From positions 141,188-205,187 of the forward strand of contig NW_019775404.1 of the NCBI RefSeq assembly GCF_001039355.2: a DNA stretch of 64,000 bases, given 5' to 3'. Each line of letters opens with the position of its first letter. The first letter of the stretch is position 1. The stretch is from Lingula anatina. Its lineage: Eukaryota > Brachiopoda > Lingulata > Lingulida > Lingulidae. The position numbers and the translations under genes are program-made. The notes beneath the pieces were generated by a model, which was not told the origin of the DNA, did not search any database, and worked only from the letters and a program-made list of their open reading frames with translations. Positions 52,401 to 64,000 of the stretch are shown piece after piece.

Positions 52401-55400
52401 TTTAAAAAAATAATGTAATTATTTTAGGACTTTTAAACATTAACTACATTTGGCCTATGGAGTTTGTTGGACCAAGATGGCGCACATTTTGTGGATGTGT
52501 AGGCTTATTCCAAGTGGGTGGTATGACGTTAGCATTATTAGCCTACTTCATTCGTGATTGGAGGAACCTCTGCCTTGCCACTTCTTTACCACCTCTAGCA
52601 TTAATGTTTACATGGTGGTAGGTTGCCATCTGCTTGTCTTTTTCATGCTTATAAAATAAAAGTAGAAATATTTAAATGAGAACTGCATTTTATTTGAAAA
52701 ATTAAAGAACAGTATGTTTGGCAAATACGTATGCTTTTACACAAAGTGGTTTGTTAGAATTATAACTTTATATGCTGAAGCATCTGTGCTTTGTGTAGTC
52801 GAGTTTTATTGGAATTTTATAGCAATAAGTTATCATTCTTTGATTTCTTGTTGCAGTGTTATGGGTCTGTTGATTTTGTGTTGCTGGATGGGAGGTTTTT
52901 ACAGTTGTTTAATTCTTGTTTTAAGGGCCATACCAGAGAGTCCAAGGTGGCTCTCTATGAAAAACAGATTTGCAGAGGCAGAAATTATTTTGACAAAAAT
53001 GGCCAAGTGGAATAAGAGACCGGTTCCAGATTTTTCCAAACTTAGAACTTTTGCTGAGGTAAACTTTACTATGGACTGTTAAATGTACCTCTAAGTTTTA
53101 TTGGTGACTGTAAGATTTCATTTCATGTTATTATATGAGTGAAATTATAAGTCTGTTTATATTGATTTAATACTTTTATATTTGGAAAAAAATTGTTACA
53201 GATACAAGTAATGTGCATACATATAAGTAATAGTCTTTTAATGTTCAAAACAGTAATTGTAGTATTTGATATTTTACGTTGACAGTGCTGTAATTTTGTT
53301 TTTCCACAGACAGAAAAGGCCAAACTGGGGAAGATGAAGAGTTACAGTTACTGGGACTTGTTCAGGACCCCTGCAATGTGTAAAAACATGCTGATTGTCA
53401 TGTATGCATGGTAAGCATCATGTGAAGTGTTGAGACCACTTAGAATAAAAGAACTTGATTTGATGTGTGGTCTTTTCAAAGTCAGCTAAGAAACTGACAC
53501 AACTATATTTTGTTTCACAATTAAAGAACTGAAGAGTCTAATTACATGATCTTTTTGGTCATAATAGTAGGATCTTAATTAAAAGCAATCTAAACCCTTA
53601 AGCTTCTTATGAAACCAACCCCAGTTCTTCCTGATCAGTGTAATTGTCGTCACAGTTGTTGTTTAAGCAAACCTACCTAGTTGGAATAATAACTGTAGGA
53701 ATACAATATTATATTGTTGTTGAAAATATATCCATTACATGTAATCAGAGTATACAGCTGAATATGATTGTCTTCAGTTTGAATACATGTTTTTGTCAAT
53801 ACCTTAAGTACATAGCATTATGTGCAGCATGTCATATTTAAAGCTGAATCTGTAGTTATTGATAAACTAATGTAGTGATTTATTAATCATCCATCATTAA
53901 CCTATAGACCTGATATGTGATTGTTTATTTTAGGTTTGTTTGTGCAGCAGTGTTTTATGGCTTGAACTACAATGTGAAGAACTTAGCAGGGGACCGTTAC
54001 CTCAACATGTTCCTGGTTTCCTTTATTGACATGCCAGCAGTTTGGTCAACTATATTCTTCAATGCTTGGTAAGGGGGGTGTCATTTTACTGTAGATATAT
54101 TCCAAATGGGAAGCATGATTAGGCTACTTTATTTTTGATTATTACATATCTTTAATTTTTGTGTGCACTTCCTGTAAGAATGGGCATGTATTCATGTTAT
54201 ATATATATTTGAATTGAATGTGGTCAGTTTTCTATACCAGCAATAATATAATTTTTCACTTTTTGTATTCTTCTATGATGCAGTCGCTTCAGGAACATTA
54301 TGAATATACTTTTTTTTATGTTGAAAATTGAAATCCAGAATGGCAGCAATATGGATGAGTAAAGTCTCAGTTCACAGCACTTAATAATGTCACAATTCCA
54401 GGTGTGGAAGAAGAAAAACATTATTTGTGTCAATGCTAATTGCTGGACTAGCTAATTTTGCTGTACTGTTTGTAGATGTGGCAGGTGAGATGTTAAAATG
54501 AATATGAATATTTTCATATTTTTTATAGTAATGCATGCCAGCTTCAGATAAAGTTGTTTAGTGCCCAGTTGTAAAGGGGTAGATTTCTTAATAAATTTAC
54601 AGTTTATATTTACCAAATCATAATATTATGTCAATTACTTTAAAAAGTAGTGTTTGTTGTATTTGCTATTGTAGGAAAAATGGAAGAACTGTCATTGCTT
54701 ACAAAAATCTTAGCTTTAATTGGCAAGTTTGGGATCTCTGCCTCATGGAGTGTAGCCTATTTGTATAGTGCAGAATTGTTTCCAACTGTTGTAAGGTATG
54801 CTTAATTGCTATTGTAATTAATATCTTTTTTAAAAAGCAACAGTATTAATTGCAGATGTTGAAAGAATTAGTTCACTGCTTTATTAATTTTGCTTATCCC
54901 TGTTGTTGGAAAGTTTCTATAAAAAGGCAGTTGTTTGATATTTTCTTTTTCCTGAATTCTGTGATATATTTTAACATGCCTTTGCAGTCATTTAGGCAGA
55001 ATCGCAAGTAATTTGGTTCTTATGTAATTGAACAAAAAATAATCTTAAATTTCATATTTTATAGGAATTTGGCAATGGGTTTAGCATCTACCACAGGAAG
55101 GATAGGCGGGATTATAGCACCTCAGCTGGTCTATATGGTAAGTTGCCATGCAGATTGTTTGAACATGCTATGTATATTTGACATTACTTTTCCAAGTTCA
55201 TCTTGGTTCACCTTTGGAAATTGAAAAATAAGAAAAAAATCACTTAAACAATAATTTTTCTTTCTAGAATAATTTTTCAAAGCCATTGCCATTCATTATC
55301 TTTGGGTGCTTGGGGATTACATCTGCCTTGGCCAATGCCTTTCTGCCAGAGACCAGAGGGAAGCCATTACCAGACTCGGTTCCTCTCTGGAAATGGAAGA

Positions 55401-55615
55401 AAAGTTCTGCAATAAAAAGTAATCAAGATGAAAGTGAGATGCCTCTCTCTGAAACTGGTTCAATAAGCAATGGTAATTGTCTACTTGTGGAGGGAAATAG
55501 GGAAATTAGTGGTTCTGAGGTGTGCCCTTCATTAGTTGAAGAGCAGGAGCCATGTCTTGTGGAACCTTCATGCACCGGTGACCTTGACTCTGAATGGGTG
55601 GAACAGTCACATTGA
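49478..55615 (+). CDS. SLC22 family organic ion transporter, 616 aa
   Basis: Eleven coding exons: 49478-49514, 50664-51061, 51420-51651, 52428-52617, 52926-53058, 53310-53410, 53934-54068, 54402-54484, 54675-54795, 55065-55137, 55268-55615. They sum to 1,851 nt. SLC22 proteins are 12-helix facilitator-superfamily carriers for organic cations, anions or zwitterions at the plasma membrane. The short N-terminus MGDEFEQILDKLG is typical. The large loop between helices 1 and 2 (about residues 45-145) has several N-glycosylation sites and ends SEWNLLCSEKY, the family pattern. The loop 2-3 motif is GQLGDTFGRKM (about 175-185). After helix 6 comes IPESPRWL. Late helices carry the family block GKFGISASWSVAYLYSAELF, then PTVVRN and GRIGGIIAPQL. 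The tail (from about 525) is long, acidic and cysteine-containing. Substrate class cannot be set: the late block looks more like the OCT/OCTN side than the OAT side. An in-frame alternative acceptor exists for exon 5. Confidence 0.93.
51742..52082. mobile_element. Candidate MITE-like element with imperfect terminal inverted repeats
   Basis: The left end reads AGCCTGGGTCCCAACTACG. The right end, reverse-complemented, reads AGGCCTACCCAACTACC. The two share GCCT-x-CCCAACTAC with a small gap. The roughly 340-bp interior is more GC-rich than the surrounding SLC22 intron and has no coding capacity. No clear target-site duplication was found, so this stays tentative. Confidence 0.3.
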
Positions 55616-55651
55616 GAAAAATATTTTCTCTAGATGGATTTAGATTTTTTA

Positions 55652-55657
55652 AATAAA
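55652..55657 (+). promoter_or_regulatory. Polyadenylation signal AATAAA of the SLC22 gene
   Basis: It lies 37 bp after the stop codon, which would give a very short 3' UTR. Later AATAAA or ATTAAA hexamers could also be used. Confidence 0.45.
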
Positions 55658-58600
55658 TTGTTGAGTTGTTTTTTGTTTCCAATGGCCATGATTTATGAAC
55701 AAATATTGTATTTTTGTGTTGCATTTGTGTCAAAGACATTTTTTCAGAGATGAATATTTTGAACAGTTGAGGTAGTCACTGTAGGCTGCAGTGTAGTGGT
55801 TTTTCCATGCAGGGGTCACAGGACAAAAAAGGAGTTGGAACCAGAGTTGAAGCTGTGCTTCCTTCTTACTGTAATAGTTTGAAATGGAGGGTATTTTTGC
55901 TCTTTATGTTTAAGACCACCTGATGGGCAAATGATCTGGTTGAATTCAAAAATGGGCCAAATCTTTTGATGTATTTGAAACATTTTTCGATTAAATATTT
56001 ACCTGTGTTGCAAGAATACTGTTGCTATATTGTTACCTCTTAAAAATGGATGTTTCCCTTCAAACTTGCTAGAGTCATATGAAGGTCTTATATATATATC
56101 ATCTTTGAAAATGTCCCTTCGGATTATTATTTTAAAAAAATCATGTTTTTATATGATCTTATTAAGTATATACATGTATCTATTGCAGCCTAATTTATAT
56201 ATTTTTAAATTGTCCTTGTTTACAGAATGGAGGTTGTTGGTTGTTAGCATATTCAGCAGATGCAGGTACTTAACTGTGCATTTTTCAGCTTTAGCTGACC
56301 TATATAGAAATGTATTATGACAGAAAAAATTGATATGTTGGTTAACAAGCACCTCTGCTCTAATTTGAGGAAATCTATTTTATTTGCTACTTTTTGTCAA
56401 ATGAAAAAAAATGCCATGAGTTGGTAAATAGAAAAAATTACATTTAACCCAAGGAGAACCTTAAGGCTGTGGTTTTTACTCTGTTATATCACCCACACTG
56501 TGGTTTTTGACATTATGTCCCTCCTTGAAAAACAGGAAAATGACTCATCCTGATATTTAGCTGCTATGCTCATATATGCTGAAATAAAAAAAAATGTTTT
56601 GGTACCTTGTTAACCAACATCAGTTTTGTCTTACCTTACCTTAAAAATGCTCAAAGGTTATGTATTAAAAGATGAAGAATGTTATCATATTTATGTTAAG
56701 ATACATATATTTGTAATATGTGGTGATCTGTGTATAATTTGTTAGATCTCAGCACATTTTATCTCATCTGCCTGACTTTAGTCGCATTGAGAATGTTTCA
56801 TACCTTACAAACTTCAAAGCATAATTTAGACTGCAAATTATATATTTAGACTGCAAGTCAAACAGAGAAAGAAAGAATCTCACCTGCGATGGTGTGCTCT
56901 TGGCTATCTTAAGGTGCAATTAAATATTTCTAAAATTTTGTTTTAAAAGGTTTTGCCTTCATGGGGTGTTCCATAAATTGCCACAGAATAACTAGGCATC
57001 AAAAGTTTCGACTTTCACTTTCGCCTGGGGGGAAAAAATCCGGCCCATCGTCAAGTCCACTTCAGCATTTTTGATTTGTGTAAGCACTGTGGTATTTTTT
57101 TCTCTTAACTGCACAATACTTTTTGTAAATGAGAATTGGACCTTACAGTGTGTGTCATTTATTGTCAGTGGGAAAAATAAAAACTCAATAAAGAAAATAT
57201 CCTTATACATATTCTTTGACACGCAAGGGAATTTCATGTCAGCTATTTATGGCACAAGTTTGTTTTTTCAGTTTTCAGTTACATTGGTTGTACACGTGTG
57301 AAGCAAATTGCCGGTAGTGTGCTCAAACTTGTATAGTTTCATAGCAACCGTATTTCAAGCTCCCCTAATCACCGAACTTGAGAGACGAGTGGCAAACCTG
57401 AATTTCCTCAGATGCATCCGGGTGTTTCACACTGCTGCAAGTGTGAGAAACCACACGCTTGCACACTTGGCTCAAAACGCTTTCGATCATCTCGTGCCCA
57501 TAAGTGAGTAAAGCTTGGGTAGTGTATAGAACAATACAAATAAAAACCAGCATCGTCGTTCTACTGACAACGTTTATTACAGTATTCGGGGAGACAATAA
57601 CTTGGGGAAGGGGGGTACTGGAGTGCAACAGCAGCTTTCACATGACTGTTTCTCTTAAAGATAATCATAGAGTAAAAACGACTAGTTATTAGTCACTTTG
57701 AAATTATCCTTTTTCAAAATATCAATGGCTTTTGCATATTAAGTTGCAGTTAATTTTAAGACAACGTTTGAGAGACGTATAATATATCTATAAAGCAGTT
57801 TTTGGCCAAAATCAAAAACCGTGAACAGTTTTTCTTATTTCATATTAAGTTATTAACACTGCCAAATCTTCAGCCTAATGCTTAGTGTAGAATAGCTCAA
57901 CGCCACAAAATATTTACGTGGAATCAATTTCTTATTGAAAAACCCACTGTATGAACAGTTTGTTGTTCAGCTGATATTATTTTAATCCCCGCAAAAACAT
58001 TATCATCTTTGGGAAGGGGAGCCACAACCCTCTTTATGAAGAAAGAAAATATACATGAAATAAAGTAATACACTATGTAAACACAATAACCCTGAAAAAA
58101 GTGGCATCTGCCCCATAAGGAATGGAAATAAAAGTTACAAATACTGAAAGTTACATAAAGGCAATATTTGAGCGGAATGTATGGTATGCACCAGAACACC
58201 CAATAAATATTATATCAAATACAAAAAACTAAACAACATCAACAAATAAATAAATAATGCCATGCACCATGGATGTTATAATGTTAATACCAAATACGTC
58301 CAATCTCTCCATCTGAGAATCAAAACAAAACGAGCAAGTGACAAAAATATAGCTCGCAATGAGATGTAGGCCTAATAACCCGGTTAAACGTAGCTGTCAC
58401 GGGAGCATGGGACACAGTGAGCAATTTACACAAAAATAGTTTCCATCTTTTTCTTAGAAACAGTATTATAATCTTAAACCCACTGTCTACCTATTCCCAC
58501 CGGTGGTGAACGCATAGTTAAGAGATATATCAAAGAAAAGAGATAAAGAAGTCTAATTTGACTTGGCACCGTCATCAGTGTAACTCCGGCCTGCTCGGCT

Positions 58601-59420
58601 GCACTCAGTGCACTGGCGCTTCAATAAATAAGTTGAATAACTTACAACAATAACAACAACAACAACAACTGTTTCACAGTACTGAATAAACACAAGAAAA
58701 AGATTACTTTAAATATTGATACCTATATATCTACTTTGTAAAGGATTTTCACCACCTTATATTAGGAACGTTTCTTTGTCGTTCACACAATATCATATTT
58801 AGCTGGTGCTTTTTTCTTTTACTTTTTTGCATCTTCGAGCAAATGCTACTGACTTAAAACGTAGTTATTGCACCAATGTTCAATTATTCGTACGAAATTA
58901 ACATGCAAATATATATATTTATATGTGTATATGTATATATATAAAAGTAGACAGTTCGGCTTAATTATCTGCAAAAAAATAATATCTTGATTGTTCTGTG
59001 CTTTACCTTTCATATATCCACCACCCAGTCTTGAGACATCACGCGTATGTCGCGAAAATAAAAAGAGCACCATATTTTGCTGACTAAATAAACGAGCAAA
59101 CAAGGTTACATCAGGGAGCAGTCTTGCATCCACGAACCACAAGTGTGCGCCTACAACGTATAATCTACCTATAGAAACTTGCCTATGCTTTTCCACCTCA
59201 ACGCCTTTACTTTCTGATAGAACATTCAAATGACTTCGCCAATCACTTTGATAATTTCACATATAAACCTTCATCATATTCACTGTTACAACGAGCACTA
59301 GGTCTAGTTGAATATTATGGAATGACGTCATGTTTTCTGCTTGTGTTTCCGTGAACTTGAAAGCACTTGTTTGGAATTGCCTGTCAGCCAGCTTCTAGCT
59401 GGCTGGGGTAAAACGCCATC
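55658..59420. other. Convergent intergenic region and probable long 3' UTR of the NOL4-type gene
   Basis: SLC22 (+) and the NOL4-type gene (-) converge on this stretch. The AATAAA on the minus strand nearest a plausible end is at plus 57573-57578, which would give a 3' UTR of about 1.8 kb. No coding exon could be supported. Short frames such as 57308-57511 (+) and 56992-57237 (-) match no family that I know. Confidence 0.45.
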
Positions 59421-62400
59421 TCAGTTTTGTTGCAATAACAATTGCTCAAGTTCATCTGCAGAACGATACAAGAAGGCGGCAGATTCCCTGTAGCCGGCTA
59501 TCAGTGACTTGATAGTTGCCACTTCACTTGGATTCAGCTGACTTTTTCGAGAACTTCCCTTCTTCATGCTAAGGTCTGTTGGTCCTAAAAAAAAAAGAAA
59601 GAGATTAAATCAGGTAGAAAAATAAGATATAACAGCTAGAGTTCCCAACAGACACGAAAATAATTAACCTCTATTGACCCTTATCACTGCTTTAGCATTT
59701 AATCAAACCATCTGAAATATTGAATTGTCTCCAATGTTCAAGTAAGCCTGATATTACGCTCTCGTAGGTAACAGAACGTGAGCATAAAACCTCAACATGA
59801 CTTCAACAGAAACAAGTTCAAGTGCACGGACGTTTGTAACTTTGAAAACGAAACGCCATCTACTCTTGAAGATTGGAATAAAGAGAATACAGAAAATGAC
59901 TCTTACCCTTACCGTTTTGCACCGAGTTGGCAAGTTGTGGGTGTTGGATAACGGGCGGATGGTGGTGGGCGGGGTGTTGGTAGGCAGGGGGGAACGCTGG
60001 GCGAAACAGGCCATTGCCATTGGCGAAAAACGGCTGAGGAAGTTCGTGAGGTGGTCTAAATCCTGCCAGCGGCGAGTGGCGGAGAAAGTCGGCTGTGCTG
60101 AGCTGAGGTTGTCGCTCTAATTGTGGTGGCTGTGGCTGGGGAGGCGGTGGCGGCTGTGGTGTGGTCACTGTTGCTTGAGGTGCTGATACGGGGGGCTGCA
60201 GAGCATTCATTGCGCTAGCCTAAGAGAGACAAAGAGAAAAATGGTTAGATGCATTTATAAGGAATTATTTATATATGCAAAGAGGTAAGGCAGAATCCTT
60301 CTCCGGTTTAAGGATTTTTCGATATACTTTTTACACAAAGCGAAAAAAATGCAATACACAAATTGCTGGCTATCTAATATATTCAACTACTACGATTACA
60401 AGACTGATAAAAACAAAAACATATCTATCTGTCCATCTATCTATCTATCTATCTATCTATTGGAAGGATAGTTACCGGTAGCGGTTCCAGTCCCATCCTC
60501 ATTCTCTTAGCATTATTGCTCTCATTTTCACAGGCCTGGGCCAGGAGGCTCTCAGCGGCGGCGGAGGTCAAGTGTGGCGGTGTCGGGCGCAGCTATGATG
60601 AAAAGGTCATGCAATTTATAGCACAGCATGGAATACATGGACTCGTTCAAATGTAACATACAAAGCTGACTAGGCTGTTCTCTATTTAAAATTTAATGTT
60701 GAATAATTTTTTACACGCATGCATACTGAATACTGACGCTATTGACATAATATTATATACAAGTTTGCGAGTGGTTTCTATATCTGTTCGATGTAATTGG
60801 ACACGTACCGGTTCCCAACCGTTTTCCTTGGAACGCCGCATCCGTCTGCAGGATTTGAGGTAGGTTCTGACGCGCTTGCGAGACCGCTCGTGGAATTCTG
60901 GGAACTGGCGGTCGCAAGCCTCCAAAATAGCCTGAATTTTGTCCTTAGGTTGTTTGGATATAGGCACCATTCGGTCAAGATTTTCATCCACAAAAAGGCG
61001 AACAAACATCTGAAAAGATAGAGAGCAATTTGAAAAAATGTTGGTCCCTTGGAAGTTAATGTCACTTCTTGTACTTTGGTGATCATATTTATAAATCTAC
61101 GAGTGAAAAATCTATATCAGTTTGTTTGGAAGACGCATTCATTTAGTGTTTGTTTAAGAAGTTATCCAAATGCAAATAAAAAATAAATATTTATGAGGAA
61201 GCACACTGGATCGAAGCAATTTTTCTTACATTGAAGGATTTGAGTCTCTCTGGGTCTATATCTGGTGCTGGTCTTTCATCGTCGTCGTTATCATCATCGT
61301 CGTCGTCATCTTTTGACCCCGACATATCCTCCGCTCCCTCCATCTCTGCTATCCGAGACGAACTCTGAAAATGTCGTAAGATATTTTGTTTGTTATAGGA
61401 GAATAAGGTATAAATTGTGAGAATTGATATGTACAATAGGCCAGCAATATCTTATCTGTCACAATAAATAAATAAATATTATTTTAAAAAATGGTAGTGA
61501 AATCTCATATTTACTCAGAAAACAAACCAAAAAAAAATACAAACAAACAAACAAATAAATAAACGATATTTTAAAAAATGGTTGTGAAATCCCATGCTTA
61601 CTAGGAAAACAAATAAATAAATAAACAAACAAACAACTGAACAATATTTTAAAACGGTTGTGAAATCTCATATTTACGCAATAAAAACTATGCCTAAATT
61701 AAGTCAAGCACGATGCGGGTTATATTAGGTGTAATGCATTTCTTTAACAACTGTATCACTGATGAAATTCTTACTATATATTAAACTTAAAAATACAGCG
61801 TTTTAAATAAGGTATGGGTAGGTTGTAACAATGTTTTATACCGGTCATTCATCTAATATGAGTTCGAGTTATAGGCTACTGGGCCTACCCGTTACACTCA
61901 AACTGCGTCGTCTTCGAATAAGAGTCTTGATCAATTGGGTTCTAAAACTTACATCTAGGCTAATTTCATCACTGGCACGCCTTTTCCTCTCCGGGTGTGC
62001 TTTCTCTTCTGTTTTCACGCTTCCGTTGGATGCGGATTTGTTAGTCATGTTTAGAGGTTGTTCGTCGGTTTCTGCGCTCGCCGTGGCTGCGCTGACATGG
62101 GCTGCAGAAGGCATACTCGTGCTTAAAACAGGGCTTGCTGCGCGACTGTTTTTTGAAGATTCCACTCCTGTAAAATCAATACATTTCTTTCTCAATTTTG
62201 TTGAAGTTCAGCTGTCAACAGTTAAAAAATATCTGCATTGGCGGATCCAATGATGATAGGTGTGTCCAAAGCACCCTTTTCCCAAAAATAAAAAGGGGGA
62301 GGACTTTAAACACTTCCATTCCCCAAAACACAAAAAGAAATTAATTCACTTAGATACGTTTTAATGCAAAAAGACCCAATTTGCAGTTAGGGAGGGATGC

Positions 62401-62839
62401 CACGGTTCATTGACTCAAAAATCCAGTCTGAAACCTACCTGGAGAACCTACCTAAAGAGAATTTCTGTTTTAGCAATGGCGTACTTACAGTGCACGGCGT
62501 ACCCGATGGGTATGCTGCGCGTCTGTAACGTTCGTAACGTCTCGTGCTTACACTGCACTGTCACAGTCGCACGTGTCGCGAGCGTCATTGTTTTTGCTCG
62601 TGACAAAGTGTGACGCCACTCTCCGAGAAGTAAACACTCATGACGTCCTGTGTTATGACAGTGTTTAGTTCTACATATGGTATCAAAGATGTTGTTTGAT
62701 TACATTAAAATTTTAACAGAATTATAGATCTCTAGACATATTTACCTTGCTTGATTTCTGAAGGCCTTGGACTTGGCGAGTCTTCAATGGCCGGGGACTG
62801 GCTTCGACTCATGTCACTATCGCCACTGGTCATGCTGTC
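59421..62839 (-). CDS. NOL4: NOL4/NOL4L-type nuclear protein, C-terminal seven coding exons (5' part outside the window)
   Basis: Coding exons in reading order: 62746-62839, 61953-62167, 61230-61364, 60809-61009, 60476-60592, 59913-60219, 59421-59584. Together they give 410 residues plus stop, and the first exon opens on an AG acceptor, so earlier exons lie beyond 64000. NOL4 proteins are nuclear or nucleolar and poorly understood in function. Recognition rests on family blocks: [19 protein letters not shown], an acidic run and [65 protein letters not shown], then AKRMR; and the C-terminus [21 protein letters not shown] with its conserved end. An alanine-, proline-, glutamine- and histidine-rich exon (59913-60219) separates the last two blocks. 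The final exon opens with PTDLSMKK, a match to the CtBP-binding consensus P-x-D-L-S-x-K. The basic cluster RKRVR and KRKR-like runs (ERKRRAS) suggest nuclear import. NOL4 against NOL4L cannot be decided, since invertebrates usually have one ancestor gene. Confidence 0.92.
60424..60460. repeat. (TCTA)n microsatellite beside a NOL4 donor site
   Basis: A tetranucleotide repeat with one interruption. It begins about 15 bp inside the intron that follows the 60476-60592 exon. Confidence 0.9.
61482..61690. repeat. Diverged tandem repeat, unit about 78-87 bp, in a NOL4 intron
   Basis: Copies begin at 61482, 61569 and 61647, each with TTTTAAAA, then GGT(A/T)GTGAAAT(C/T)(T/C)CATNNTTAC. The ends of the copies are filled with AAAC and AAAT tetranucleotide runs of varying length. 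The third copy is cut short. Confidence 0.75.
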
Positions 62840-64000
62840 CTGCAATAAAAATAAAACATGAAAACAGAGGTCCTAGCCATTAAAACACATTTCCAAGCAA
62901 CATCACACTGTTCTTGTGACCCTTGTCTTTGCTGTTGATCGAAATGCACCAACTTCCAAGGGCGTCTTAAATTCTATACGCTGCTGTAAGTCTTTCGCAC
63001 CGAAAAAAGAGGGAAACTTGACATTTCGTGACACACCGCAATAGAATGTCTTTAACAGAGATTTGAAAAGAAATCATCCAGAATAATTTGTGGTTTATGT
63101 GATATCTTACAAAAAAAAAAAGAACAGGGGCACGCATCGGTAGCTGTTATTTTAGGTTATTGGACCTTCCTTGTTCTTGTTCCTTATCAATAATTGAGAG
63201 ACTAAAAAAGAAAGAGCGTGAAGGATTCAGAATAGTGTTGTCATATTGGGCATAAATATTTACCTAACTCCGTCATGTATTTTCAGTGCAATTTGTAAAT
63301 ATAGCAGTCAATAATCTTCAGTTGGGAATATTTCACAAGGTATCAAGGTTAACGCAGTTATCATTTATGCATGACCCAGTTATCTGTATGGCCATCATAT
63401 CTGATAACGAAGATGACGCAGGTATACTGAGCAAAAAAAATCTTGCCAATGGTAAAGGATAGATCTGTTGACCCACTTTCTGTCAAATACATGCACTATC
63501 TTGAATGAGAATCGAAAGAAGTCATGTCTATCTCATAAACTGATAATAGAGCAAATAAAACTTCGATTGTCTTATTCGGCAAAGCGCGAACACAAGAAAA
63601 TCATCAGGAAGATGTTCAAAGTCAATTTTGGACACACGACAATATCACGCTTGACAATATACCACAACTCTTCCTTATCTTCCCAATGTGGCAACAGTCG
63701 CACGAACGCCAGCAATAATATCACTGTATTCAGGTCTTAACTCTAATATCTAGCGCACTGAAATCGTTAAGCAGAGTGTCGCCACTGATTTTGGTGGTAA
63801 ATATAGACCTTTCCAGCGTCAGGCAAAAATCGATGCTTAGCACTAGGAACACAAAGCACAAACATTTGTCAACAGTCCCTCTATGTTACATATGTAGCTC
63901 GGCACTTTTTGTTCAAAGAACCAAGCAGTAGGTCCTTTAAAGACAGCCATTAAGACTCGCGAGGGATGACGCATTGCCTTCTCAATGCAAACTGATTTGG
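62840..64000. other. Intron or 5' region of the NOL4-type gene
   Basis: The first exon in view needs an upstream exon, so this stretch is presumably intronic. No open frame here has NOL4-like content, and the 90-codon frame at 63468-63740 (+) is without recognisable similarity. Confidence 0.5.

Noticed and set aside
57308-57511. 67-codon frame with a leucine/histidine-rich look
   Set aside because: No family match and no splice context. It lies in the likely 3' UTR zone between convergent genes.
61191-61436. 81-codon minus-strand frame taken as a separate gene
   Set aside because: Only 61230-61364 is coding, as a NOL4 exon. The rest is intron on both sides.

Overview
The window is animal (metazoan) nuclear DNA. 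Its genes have many short coding exons with GT-AG introns in conserved phases, wide AT-rich spacers, long microsatellites and recognisable animal gene families. The palindromes TACATGTA and TAGGCCTA recur throughout the non-coding DNA. The gene set and texture fit a marine invertebrate bilaterian (lophotrochozoan or ambulacrarian), but I cannot name the species. I joined exons by hand: each joined CDS keeps one open frame, its total length divides by three, and every junction is GT-AG.

Layout. 1-865: antisense remnant of a non-LTR retrotransposon and a 61/63-bp tandem repeat, inside or beside the last introns of an ABCA gene. 866-1720 (+): last two exons of an ABC subfamily A transporter with fully canonical ATPase motifs. 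1721-19842: about 18 kb with no supportable gene, holding simple repeats, an inverted repeat and a 143-bp duplication joined through a single N that looks like an assembly fault. 19843-31141 (+): a complete 20-exon ABCA3-like gene (1,737 aa) whose two nucleotide-binding domains have both lost the signature motif, the catalytic glutamate and the H-loop histidine. 31532-33438 (-): a small secreted protein made of three near-identical cysteine-rich modules, convergent with the ABCA gene. 35197-35967 (-): an apparently intronless single-pass membrane protein. 39692-43808 (-): an eight-exon tetraspanin with a long cytoplasmic tail. 45351-47756 (+): a two-Ig-domain, probably GPI-anchored surface protein. 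49478-55615 (+): an 11-exon SLC22 organic ion transporter. 59421-62839 (-): the 3' seven coding exons of a NOL4-type nuclear protein whose 5' part lies beyond 64000.

Most products are membrane or secreted proteins, but nothing shows that they act in one pathway. The two ABCA genes look like tandem paralogues: their penultimate exons are the same length (171 bp) and phase. One kept its catalytic residues and the other lost them. The degenerate but intact ABCA gene and the triplicated secreted protein are the most unusual things here.
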